Assembly (NCBI GenBank): GCA_949825025.1
Contig: OX463785.1
Coordinates: forward strand, 16,369,971-16,433,970
Reading direction: 5' to 3'
From: Siphlonurus alternatus
Lineage: Eukaryota; Arthropoda; Insecta; Ephemeroptera; Siphlonuridae
Length of the DNA stretch: 64,000 bases
Both the position numbers and the translations under genes were made by a program. The notes under the pieces are model-generated. The model had not been told where the DNA came from. It made no database searches and worked only from the letters and a program-made list of their open reading frames with translations. Position 1 is the stretch's first letter, and every line of letters begins with the position of its first letter. Of the stretch, positions 25,723 through 39,200 are shown piece after piece.

Positions 25723-26493
25723 ATTATTAAATTAAGCTACAGTATAAGATCATAATAATATTAATATTGTCAATAGTGAATTTTTCTCAGTTTATTCGTT
25801 TACATGCAATAAAATAGAGTCATGCATGCAGTGTTAAGTTTGTTGATTAAATTATAATCTTTTAATTTATAATATACACCCATTCCTATATAAAAATAAT
25901 ATAAAGATAATAAGAAGAAGTGCGCTTAGTTGAATTTAAGCTAGTGGTAAAGTAATTGCCAGATTGGGAACCCACCCACGCTCCCTCCTCTCGCCCCCTA
26001 GACAACTTGAGGCCCATATATCTATCAGTTACGACGAGGGGAGGAAGTTAGGGTCCGTTTCACTATAATATATTTTATACATTATAGTTTTAATTAGGCA
26101 CTAATTTTAAAGTTTTAAAGAATTTAAAGATTAAATTATTACTTGTAAAAAAAAAACAAATTTATTTTATTATTTTTTTTTTTAAGTTCAAACATGAAAA
26201 AAATTGACGCCAAAATACGCGCATACGCGCCATCTATGAATACTATTTTGTACTAAAATTTTTGACAGCTGATCTGAGCATCAAAATTCATGTTCGGGTG
26301 GTGTCATTTTTTGTGATCGCTAAAATATTGATTTTTCTCATAGATATTGAAGTATTAACTTAAAAATTAGTTCTTATTAAGTTTTTGTGTGTCGTAAATA
26401 CAGGTACGTTGTATTAGAATTGATAAGATACCTTGTATATCTCAAGGAAAAGCTAAGATCAGGGGCGTTGCCCTCTTGTAGACGGCGGCCACG

Positions 26494-29400
26494 ATGGCGG
26501 ACCGCAAAGCAGAGCTCGAGCGAAAGAAGGCAAAATTGCAAGCCATCAGAGAGGAAAAAGAACGTAGACGGAAAGAAAAAGAACAAAAAGATGTAAGTAT
26601 TATCATAATGCAGTAATTAGTTATTTTACAGTCGTGTTTTATTGCATGATTTAATCCACAGCACCAATCCGACAAAGACTCTTGATAGGTCCCTGACCTT
26701 TATGGTATCAGGTTCATGAATCTAATTTGTATTGCAGCCTCTGCATATGCACTGATATTGCTTTTCTGCTATAATTGATATTTTGCTGCGTTAGTTTCAA
26801 GATACATTGGTATCAAAAAATTATTATAGACATCATACTACATGTACTGTATGCATACTCTTCTGTATCATGATAATTCATAATTCATAATTCATAAAAT
26901 AATTATGAATTATGAATTATGAATTATTCGTCTGCTAGCATAATGATTCATATGGACGCAATCCGAGCATTCATAGGCATATCCCTGGTCTCAATGGTAT
27001 GTACTGTAGGCATTGCCATACGATACTGTATCAACTGTATCATATGATATATGGAATCATGGTGAGGTAGAACCCGTAGAACTGCTTTGAGATATTATGC
27101 ATACTGTGTCATAACATCATAACAAGACTCGATACATTTCTTCTCAAAAAAATATACCGGTAAGCCTCTAACCAATTTGAGTTGCAGCACCAGTAAATTC
27201 TGCAAGTCCATCAAGTTAATCTGATGTATGATACTGTACTAGTATACCGGTATTATTAAAACTACAGTACTGTCATCTATAGATGAACATTTGCTTCAGA
27301 GAGTTTATAAATTATATGGGTGTATTTATTTATCAATATTATGCATACTAATAAAAACAGGAACAGTAATAACTGACAATTCAATATCTATGTAAATATA
27401 AAAATATTGTTAATCTTTACAGTGCAGTGTGATACAGGCTTATAAAAACACTAGGAAATATTTCAGGTACACACAACGTCAAGGCAGTGCCTCCTTCTTC
27501 ATAGTTTCCTGTATAATTTTTTCATCGCTTTGACCTTTAAAAAAGGATTAAGTTACAAAAAAAGCAGATGGAGAGATCACGAAGTTTTTGACACCTGGAA
27601 GTTTTTTTTTAACAGGTTTTCTACAGATTCAAGCATTTTTTGTGTGTTCAAAACCACTTTTGTTTTGTTAACTTGATGAGAATAACATTGGCATGTACAG
27701 TATTGAAATTTGTAGCTACTAATGTTATATTTATATTATAATAAAACAGCAATTTATATAATCCTACTGCAAATAAGGGTTATTGTCACTAGTCTTAGGA
27801 GATGGTGAATCACTCTGAAAATTATAGTAAACCTTCCTTACATTAAAACATAAATTTTCAGCAAAAAAAAAAAAAAAAAAAAGAGAAGAGAAGCAAAAGT
27901 CATTCTAGTTTTTGAAATATTCAGGATATAAATAGTGAAAATATCATTGGAAATCAGGCGGACTTTTTCAAATCAAGTCAAATCAGCATCTTTTTCAAAA
28001 AAAAAAAATAATAATAATAATAATAATAATGCCGCGTTAATTTTATTATTATTATTATTATTATATTTCAAAAAATGGACCGAGTAATTACTTTTTTTAC
28101 TTCAGAAAATGAACAGTCATTTTTTTCTCTATGTTCTAATGTAAATGTTATATTTTTCTACCATCAAAAAATAATTAGACTAGTGGCAATAATATTTAAA
28201 CCCTATAAATATTTTGCTGGCATTAGCTCAATGCAGATCCAGAACCAAATTTTGGGAGGGATAGTCTCCATAAAGCAAAATAAAATTGGAGGGGGGAAAT
28301 GCCTATATTGCCCATGTTAAATCCAAAACATCAAAATTTCAGGGGAGGGTTCGGATCAGTGTCTGATGTTGCCACTATTGCTCCAGTAATCTAAATTGAG
28401 TTAATTTGTCATTGCAAGCTACATACATATTTATTTAAATACAGTAATATTTTTTTTTTTATAATATATCAAACTGAATTGCCCAATTCTTATTTTTGAA
28501 GAAGTTTCACAATTTAGGTACCTATTAAAATACAGTATTGTAAAATATTTTAAATGTGCTAATCCAGTATCTAATTAGAGTAATTAGCAATTAAAATAAA
28601 GAATGGATTCTGTAATGATATTGCAATTTTAATACTGTGTATTTAAAAATAAACCAAACTTAATTACTGTATATGCATACAAAAAAATTGAATGCATTTG
28701 CTACACTATGTTATTAATTATTTATGATACACTTTCATCTATTATTAAATTTTTGTTCATACTATTAGCCTCAGTGACAGGTAATAATAAAATAGCAAAT
28801 GGTCAATATTTTTAACCTTGAATTAATAGCTGTCAAAATGATGACCTTGAGTGATTATGCAAGTCTGGTGGGAGAGAGTATTAACTGACTGTAGAGGGGG
28901 GGGGGGAGTATTGCTATAGCCAGCAGTATAGTAGCACAATGGTATGTTAGTGTCACATGTCATACCATGTCATGGAATTCTCTAGTGCACATTGGAAGAG
29001 TGAGAAGGCCAGAAAACAGGCTAAGTTACAAGAATTACGTAAACTTAGAGCACAGAGAGAGGAAAATAAAGTTAAAAGAGAGGTGTGTATAACATTTTTA
29101 AAGAGAAATAAAAAAAGGAGGTGTGGTATTTTTTTTTTTCTGTTAATAATGAAATTTATTTTTGTAAATTGATGAGTTGTAATATTTTCTGTGTGATCTG
29201 GTAGAATTATATTAGTGATAATTTTATAGAACTGTACTTTGTAGATTTGTTAGTGAATGATTTATGACATGTATTTTAATTGAAAATAAAGAGAAGAAGA
29301 ATACAGTATTTAGGATAGTAAATTTCATTTTGCATAATTTTTTAACTGCAATTTAAAAAGAAATAAAACCAGTGGATGCTTAACAACTTAACAATAAGTC

Positions 29401-30196
29401 AGAATTAAAATTTAACAGTGAATTAGTCATAGCAAGGGACATTCACAAAGCCTTAAGGCCACATTTAAGGCTCAATAATTTAAGACCAGAAATTTTGGGT
29501 CTAAAAAACACGTCTAAAATCAAGCTTTAAATTATCGAGCCTTAAATGTGGCCTTAAGACTTTGTGAATGCCCCTTAGCAAAAATTAATTCAGTGCAATT
29601 AAATTATTTCATTTCTGCTGGAAAAAAGGTCATTTGACAAGACTTGGTCCAATTTTATTTACATTTCTTTTATTTTTTTAAGGGAATAAAAATAATTTTT
29701 AATTTACTGTTACACACTCCTGCAAGGGCTTATCTTGTTGCAGATTGTACCATATTAGTAGCATAAGAATATAATTGATCAAACAGTCCATGTTTACTTT
29801 GTCTACATATTGAGTTCTATCCACCGAGTTGTTTTAGTACAGTACCTAACAGTATTCACTATATCATGTGAGCAATGTTGACAAATAGATAAAAATACAT
29901 TAATCTATAGAAAAAAAAATCAATTTCTATAAAAGACAATTCTGAACGCTACAGTGCTACAGTATGCATATATGCATTTTTCCCCCAAAGTGAAGGAACC
30001 AAAACAGCTGTTCTCCTCTACCAGCATAATTATGTCTCCTCATAATTTAAATGTTATCATATTTTTTAGTACAATAACATGTTGTTTTGACAGTAGGTGT
30101 TGCAAAATTTAAGTTATTTCTAAAAAGAAGTAATGGGTTTGTTTGTTTGAAAACCAAATTTATGTGCTATGCTCTTTATAATATTACCCTATGTGT

Positions 30197-30235
<39 letters not shown>

Positions 30236-33200
30236 TTATAGAGCTGAAAAAATGTCATATTACTCATAACCTGATACCGGCCAGTGTATTTTTCCTTCAC
30301 AAAAACCTTCCTGTATTGAAATTTTAACTTTAAATTAATTTAAACAGCTGTTAAATATAAGAAATGGTATGGACTTAATGTTAAACTTACAATAATGGTG
30401 TACCAAGAGGAAGGGGTGGTAACAAAAATTTTTAATTGAACCTTTTCAATTTTGAAACATAGTTTTTATTGATACTTTTTTTCATGGGCAAGTGTATCTT
30501 CAAAGCGTCACAACAATTTATAACGTCACCTTGAAATCAAATCCAACGTCACATTGTCATGTCCCCAGTCGGAAGAGGCTGCAGAGCGAGTTGCCGGACA
30601 TGGACCTGGCAGTCTGGACCAGCGTCGCGAGGTGGACGACATGCTCAGCTCGCTGGGCGTCGCTCCGGTCTCGGACATCCTCACTTCCCTCTCGTCTCTC
30701 ACATCCTTGCCGGACACACAGCACTCAGGGTCTACGCCGGACGCAAGCCTGCAGAGCAATGCTGTGGCTAGCCAGGCTCAGCTGCGGGCAGCAAGGTACT
30801 TCAGGAGTGTAGATTTTCAAACGATAAATAGTTTAAATTGCATCCCGATAGAATCATTATAACGTTTGATAATATTTAGTTATTGTTGCATCAAAATGTC
30901 AGTGTTCTAGGCATCTCAAAGTTTTGTTGCAAGTAAAGGTCTGTAAATACAGCAAACTATGTGGTAGTGTGACAGTTAGTGCTAGCTTAATTATTGCTAC
31001 TATATTTTATGATAAAAAAATGCTAAAAATTAGATAGAAAAGTAATTTATTTTTTAAATATTTGAACCAATTTCTTACTTTGTTTACCAATTAAAATGCT
31101 GGCTTGATATCTGGAGTGGTGGAGGGAGTAAATATCCTGATATCTAGCGTAGGAATATGAAACCGCAGCCTCTTTAATTTATTTTAAAAACTGAATGTAA
31201 ATGTAAATTTAAAAAAATGTACTAGATATAAAAAAATCTTCAGTTTCTTTGAAGCTAAATTACAAAAGGAATACATGTTTTTAAATTGAAAGAGAAATTT
31301 CCGTAGATAAAATTTTGTCCTTGTCTGACGGTATTTGCGTGTATAGGAAGAGCAAGGCTGCCCAGCTGACCGTGGTACCGGTACAGCCGACCAACATTCC
31401 TCCAACGGAGATGGTGACGTACACCAAGCAGACTCAGACTGCCGGCAGTGGCCCCGAGAGAGATGGTGAGCACCAAAATGGACCTTTTCTCCTCCCAACT
31501 CTCAGGCCATGGACATCAAACTGGGACACTGAGAGTCAGAGACTTTTCATTGCTGGGGCTATTAAAGAATCAGGGATTTTCTTATTGGAGACATAGAAAA
31601 ACTAAGGTAGTAAAGATAAGTAGCCCCTAAATGTGTCTGTAAATTCATTAACAAAGAATCAGATGTCTGGGTTAAATTCTTGATGCTGAAAATGTTTTGT
31701 GTTATCGAACAATTGCATTAAAGGGATACAATGTATGAAATGTTAAAGTGTCATTAAAGGGCACATTTATTTTGAAGGATATGAATTTTGATAAGAAAAC
31801 TAAACTTTAATTTTTTGTATTTTCCAAGAAAATTGTATTATTTTAAATTACTGCATATCTTAAAGCATTTTTTGAAAGGTTCAAGAAATTATTTCTTGGT
31901 GCCCTTTTTTGTCCATGGTCTGAGGTATTTATTAATTACAATTAATGGAACCATTCTTTCATTCTAGCACTTTTCGGTTTGATGTCAAATTCAAAATTCA
32001 AATTCAAAATCTTTTATTAATTCCATTTTTTCCTACAATCATATTGTCATATTATATATGTTAAGGTTTATAGGACAAGTCAATACTAAAACTAAGTAAA
32101 CAATAAGAATGTCAAATAAGAGTAAGAATAAATTAATAATGTCATATTAATTTTTCTATTTAAAATTTGTTTCAACTTAAATTTTACAGAAAAGTGCTTG
32201 AATGACTGCATGCTTAGTAAGTTTTAAGTTATTAATTTTGGAAGTTGATAAGAGTTTATTTTTTAATAAAGTTTCCTTATTTGTAGTAAGAAATTAGAAT
32301 GTTTAATTAAGATGCCTGCATTTAATTACTTCGTTGTAAATTCTAACAATATTCAGTCAAAAATGAATGATATTCTTCTTCTTTTTAATATCTGCTCGTG
32401 CAGGCAAATAAATGTAAAATTTGTTTTTTTGGCAGTGCTTGATTTAAAACAAATGCTTTTATAACGCTCATGCATATTTTGCATGAAGTGCTGAATTATA
32501 ATTTTTAAAATTACCAGCATTTTTTTATGTTTTTTATTTGTTTATTATGTTATGTTTCATTTTGTAACAAGATAATTAATGCAATTAACATTTTATTTTT
32601 TTGGCTTCAATAACAAAATTAATATAATTTTATTGTTAACTTTTCATTTTTAATTCTTAATTTCTCATATTAAAAAATAATTAATTTTGATGATTAAATA
32701 TAAATAAAATTTTATCTTGTTACAATTATTAATTTATTTGTTTCTTATATTTTTTTAATTAAGGTTTTGTTACTGGATCCCACATATGCTTGGTTGCAGT
32801 TTAAAAAGTTATTTTTTTGTCTTGATTATGTTTATTAATTAAACATTATTATGATTTGTTTTATTCTTATTATTTATTTTATCTATTTATTCGTAATTTA
32901 CCGGCTGGTATGCACTTAATTCTTGGCAGATGAGATGAAAAAAAAAAGCTTCTTGCATTTGATCTATCGTAAATAATAACACCGCAATGCCTCACATGTA
33001 ATATACTGTATATTTTCTTTTCGTTCATATCTTCATTAAAAAACATCTTTGATAAACTTTATTTCAAAATGACTGAATATAACTTTATCACTCTTATCAT
33101 AGGCGGGGCTATTTTTGTGTGTGTAGCTATTGTGTTCAATATTAGAGTAGATTTGCTAGCAGCTAGATATTATGTTGTCTTGTAAACATTGGATAAAACT

Positions 33201-36200
33201 ATCTGATATAAAATACTGTTCTTTATTATTATTATTATTATTATTATTGACTGTATGATATCTGGAGAAAAATGGTTTTAAAGTTTAGGGTAGTGGAAAA
33301 TTATGCTACAATAATATCGTCCCTCGTTCAGAATAATGAGCTTACCATGAATTTGTTGCAACAATGAGCTATCTGCTGTTGCAGGTGAGCACAATTAAGA
33401 GCTGTAAATATATATAAAATAAAGCTCATAATTATGCTAACTTGAAATAGCAGATAACTTATTATTACAACGAAATCAGGGTTGGCAGATAGCTCATTAT
33501 TCTTGACGAGGAAAGATGTAAACATGTTGATGTTTTTTAATGTCTTGTGATATTGTAGTTGTGAAATCTATCCTCATAAAACTTTAAGGGTAAGGTAACG
33601 CCACCAATGTTAAAAAAAATCCCTCTCACAAAAATTCTGAAAAAAAAATTAAAATGTTCTCCTCTATACCCCCTATCAGTACCTAAAATATCAGGTATAC
33701 AAATACGATCTAGTTTTTGAGTTATAAATTTTTAAAGTTGACTACTTTAACATGGAGAAATGAAACTCCCATGTTAAATTGGTCAACTTTAAAAATTCAT
33801 AACTCAAAAACTAGATCGTATTTGTATACCTGATATTTTAGCTACTGATAGGGGGTGTAGAGGAGAACATTTTAAATTTTTTTCAGAATTTTTGTGAGAG
33901 GGATTTTTTTTAACATTGGTGGCGTTACCTTACCCTTAAGCTAAATGAAAGGATATTTTAATTAAACTCATTTAATTTTAATAAAATTTATTGGGGGTTA
34001 TTAATTTGAATCAATAATATCGTTGTATGGATGTTGTTAAATAAACTTGTTAAGATTTATTATCTTTGCAGTGATTTGATTGCTTGAATGTATATATGTC
34101 AAATAATTTTCCATGTTTTACAAAGACTATTTAGATTTGCCATTATCTTTGTATTAATTAAGGTGAAAATTTTGGGGGTTCTCGTAGTATTAGTTCCTTG
34201 GTGTCAAATAAAACAATATTCTATCTCTGGCTGATACTTTGTATGTATTGTAAATTAATATGTTGCCTTATATTAATAGCTTGCAGAAAATTAATGCTTA
34301 AATTATAAACTACCTTCTTAATTTTTGTTTAAGAGTCAATTAATTCCATTTATGATAATATTATGATGGGAAACCATAAAATTTGAACTAAAGTTACATC
34401 TTTCAGTAAAAAAGTTCTTGTATTTTGATGTTTCATGTACTAAATTGCTTGAAATACTAAGAATTTATAACTTTTCTCATTTTGAAATAACTTGTACATA
34501 CATATTTTTATTCATGTAATCTTGCATACTAAGCTTGACTAAAGTAACAATATTTGTTATAACGTCATAACAAGCTTGCCGTCATCAGCCAGAGAAAGTT
34601 GATATGCCAGGTTAGCGCTAGAGCTGACACATTCCCCCTTTTGTCTTTCAATTGTTTATGCCAACTAAAAAAAGGATCCCTCTCCTCCTCTTCCTCTTCT
34701 TCTTCCCTCAAAGGATACTTTGAAGATTGGTGGAGGCCACGTAAAGGTGGGTGCAATTTATTGTACCGAAATACATCATTGATTGTTCATTGTATTATAT
34801 TTTAAGTGATGTTAGCATGAATTAGGTTGTATATATTTATAAAGTAACTGGTAAAAAGAATTTTCAATGTTGTCCCGACCAAATCAAACTATCTTAGTTT
34901 TTTAAAATTTCTCAAAATAGTGAAAATAGAGTGGTGTAGTCAGAAATTTTCTTTTGAGGGACAATTTGAGAGGAGTGTGTATTTCAACCAACCACTATAT
35001 GTTTTTATTTTGCATTATTTTAAGCTTTAGAAGAGTGAAAAGAAGATGGGGAGGTGAGGCATTTGCATCTCACATTTGTTATTAATTTTTAATTTATTAA
35101 TTTTTTTTGCTGATTGAATAACCTAAGTTAGTGAGATTTGGTCGAACTCATTTGATTTTAAGTACGTTGATAGTCTTATTGTAAGGAAAAAAAAAAAACT
35201 TTTTTAAAAATGTCCATCTTACTTATTAGTCTAAAATTGTACTGAGGGGGGCGTTAAATTTGTCTTGTTATTTGCATTGTATTGACATTGACATGCATTG
35301 AGTTTGTGAAGTGAACGTCAGTTGATGCTACTTCCTCTTGTCGCTCATAACTTGATGCCAAATGTCTTCCTTGACGTCACTCATAAGGTCTGTGAATAGA
35401 CAAATTCAACACCCCCAGAGGTACTTACCTGACAGTTTAAAGAGAACATTCAGGTGATTTAATTCAGTACTCTAAACTAAAATTTTCTTATTAAAAGAAA
35501 AGGATAGGAATAACCAGCAAGGCCTTACCGATCGAAAGAGTCACAGCAGGTGGAAATTCTTGCTGTCACAGAGGTTCATTCGAAAGTTTTTACATTTTTG
35601 AAACGTTTCGCATCGTGGAGATGCTTCTTCAGTCACAAGAAGAAGTAGAATGAACCTCTGTGACCGCAAGAATTTCCACCTGCTGTGACTCTTTCGATCG
35701 GTAAGGCCTTGCTGGTTATTCCTATCCTTTTCTTTTAATAAGATTATCACAACCTAAATGGTTTATTTTCCTAATTTGAATATCTAAACTAAAATTTGGT
35801 CACCATAGAATCTTACAATCCTGCAATATTTATATAAAAAAATAAACCCCATTTATAGTATGGCTTTTAATTGCGTCTTTTCCTGCAATTGATTATCACT
35901 GTTATATTTATCAGTTACATCAACAATTTACTAGTGATATATATTTATTATTAATTTTATTGGACGTTTAAAAATTAAATAGTTTTCTTTTCTTATTTTT
36001 TGTATTGTATATTATAAAATAGCATAGTATTTAGTATAAATTCAAATATGAAATATTGCATCTTGGAATATGTTTAAACTGCATTACTAAAATATATAAA
36101 ATATAGATATACTCAGAAGCATTTGGTGAAGCAAGCAGTCCACAATTTTCACTTTTATCATACAGGTAAATAAAGAAGAGTTAAATGCATGACGTCTCGG

Positions 36201-39200
36201 ACAGGCATGCAATGTTTTCGTTTTTTACCTGTAAGATAAAGTTGAACATTTTGGAATACCTACTTCACCCTACGCTATTACACATACTGTATAACCATTT
36301 AAAAGTACAAAATTTGCCGTGAACACTTCTTAAGTGTACATAGCAATTTTATGTTTTTACGTTTTGCAATTATTTCTACTTACTAGTTTAATTAATATAA
36401 TATTAAAATAATTAAATTACAGAATAGTTGCTACCAGTCGGTGTCTTGCCTAGTGTTTTTTTTTATTTTTTAAAATAATATTTATTCATTATTAGAACAA
36501 TATATTTTTTATTGTTTAGGTTCAACATTAGATGTAACCTGCAGCCGGATATGTGAGTTCCATTTTATAATCGTTGTCGTTGTAATTTGTTGTCGATGGC
36601 ATGTATTTATTTCGTTGCTAAAATAGGTTTTTTATCTCAAAAAAACACTTTTAGTAAAATCATTCTCTTTTTTTTTTCTCTCCCTTTCCCAAACCCAGCT
36701 CATGCATTCGACTATTACGGTAAGTTATGATTTGATTTAATAATTATCTAATTCGGTGTTGTTTAAATAAAAAAAAACATCATTATATTTTTTTTTATTA
36801 CTAGGAAACCATAGAAAAATATTTTTTATTTCATTTTTATATTTTATTATTATTTTAATTTGCTTATTTAATTTCCTCACATCAAATTTTTTATAACTTT
36901 TATCATTTATGTTTCCTAGAAATGAAAATTAATTATTATTTTTAAATATTATCAGATTTAATAAATAAAAACAAATAATTACTAAAGATATTCGCTCATA
37001 TTTTTATTATTTTTTATAACGCAGACTCCATTTTAATTATTTTATGTAAACAAAAACATGTGAGGTATTGTGTTATTTTTATCATTAATTTTTTTTTAAT
37101 ACAAAATAATATAATATATCTTCTGCATGAGACTACATATTAAAATGAATAATTTATCCTCATCCTGCCTGTAGCATGATACCAGCTAGTAACGTTAGTT
37201 AAAGGGAGGAATTGCTTTCATGTACATATTGCCTGCACATTTGCAATTTTCAGCATGTTTAAAACGGTAACTAACTCGGTAGATTGGTTGTAGAATAATC
37301 ATTGATTATAAAGGTGTTGTGTTTGCTTGTTTTGTGTTTGTGTTTTTAACTAAAATATTGCTGATAAAATTTTATTATCATCTATTGAGTGTCTTAGTTT
37401 ACAAAATTAAGTCACTAATTTGTGTTTTTAAATATCAATAAAAATTAATAGAAATGTTTTCTGATCATAATGTGAATTTTTACACATTTCTCCAATAAGC
37501 TTGAAAAGTAAGCAACGTAAAAATTTATTTATTATGTTGTCAGAAGCAATGCTAACATAGAATAATTATTGTTTAATATTAGTCTGTTCATTAATGAAAT
37601 AAAAAAGTTCATTCATTCATTTGTCAAATTACCTAAAACTTTACAGATTTTTATTAACATTAAAATAAATTTGAAGTTTATAATCCTCAATAGATGATGA
37701 TAATTTTTGTATATGCATTAAATATTACTTACAAATTGGTGTGGTATGTATGAAACCTTAATACCCTTCTTATACTCAATATCTGAAATAAGTAAAAGCA
37801 TGCTATATACTGTATAAACAATAAACTTGGTATGTAATTATCACTGCTTGCATCAAATCCTCCTTTTTTTTTTTTTTACAGCTACTTAGTTTGAAATTTT
37901 TTATAAATTTTGAATTTTATATTATTATGAAATCATCTCACTTTAATTTTACAGTTTATTTTCTGAATGTCTTATTAAATATTTCTAAATTTGTAAACAA
38001 CATCAAAATTAAACTTGAGAGGCTTAATTTTGGTATTAATAATTTAGATATGTATTTTAAGACAATCTTTAATTTTATATTTTTAATGTGACGCTGTTCA
38101 ATCAAAATATTTACTGTGCATTTTAATGTTCAAATCAAATCATTGTTTTGTAATGTAATTGTTCTAAATGTAATTTTTAGTTAATTCACATGCACATAAA
38201 GTATAAATTAATGTCAATAATACAGTACACATCTACATCTTATGATAAAATACACGTTATTTTGCTGATAGTGCATTCCTTTTGGATTGTTGTGTTATAA
38301 TATTAAATATTTTCTTGAAAAATGAATTTTAAACAAAGTCGTCACTTTATAGTACTGAATTTACAGAACGAGAAGTCAGCATTTTATTTTAGTCTTATGT
38401 ATCTGTACTTATTGCCACCTTAATTGTGTGCAATATGTACAGAGTGCTTAAAATTTTCAAACTTTGATCTGATTTATTGACCATTAAAATGTAAGAATAA
38501 AATGTTTCACTCTAAAAAGACAGTACCTACACCTACTTATGATATTATTTAATTTTATGTTATTAGGACCAAAATGTGAATTTGTAATAGATTATTTGTC
38601 AGTATAAGTTTGTACATTAGTCCCATACCGTGAACTTAAAATCAGGGTCTAAAGCAAGTTGCTAAAAATTGACAATTTGTTGTCCTTTTTCTGTAAAAAC
38701 AAGTAAAAACTTTTCCATTTTGGTTTTAAAAATAAACATCATAATAAAATTGGCCTCAAGACAAAATTAGGTTCGATTCACGAACAAAATTATCCAAGTT
38801 TCTCACTAACCACATTTAGTAGTATCATCAAGTTAGTCTGGTGCTATAACCGTGGTTTTAGTAAGAAACGTTGATAACTTTCCCTTTATTTTTTAGTATG
38901 TTATTACAGTGAATATTTTAAGTGAACATGCTCAATATATTGAGATGATTTTAATTTCGAGAGAGTCGCTGCAGAATGCTCTCTTGAATAAAAAGATTGA
39001 GCTGATGATGGTGTTGTTTCTCTTTGTCTCTCTCCCTCGTGCCGCGCCACAGATGAATACAATCTAAATCCTGCATTAGAGTGGGAAGATGAATTCACAG
39101 GTAGGTTAATTTGTCTATCTCAACTCTACGCATCAAAATATTTATCATGGCTGTTATCTCTTGCAAACAAAATTTTACACGATTATATTATATATAAAAA

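Larger units (their letters stand above)
21751..26493. other. UBE2Z 3' UTR, intergenic spacer and dynein intermediate chain 5' flank
   Basis: A long AT-rich stretch of 4.7 kb. Several AATAAA hexamers exist; the one at 24780-24785 could end a long 3' UTR, but an earlier end is equally possible. It contains a hairpin (23178-23296), a degenerate dispersed repeat (24878-25110) and a LINE fragment (25240-25722). The dynein gene flank (26200-26493) has CGCGCCATCTATG near 26226 and an ATG in the favourable context CCACGATGG. Confidence 0.6.

Noticed and set aside
26387..26596. 69-residue frame beginning at 26387 over dynein exon 1
   Set aside because: Different frame from the conserved [12 protein letters not shown] start; shadow of the real exon.
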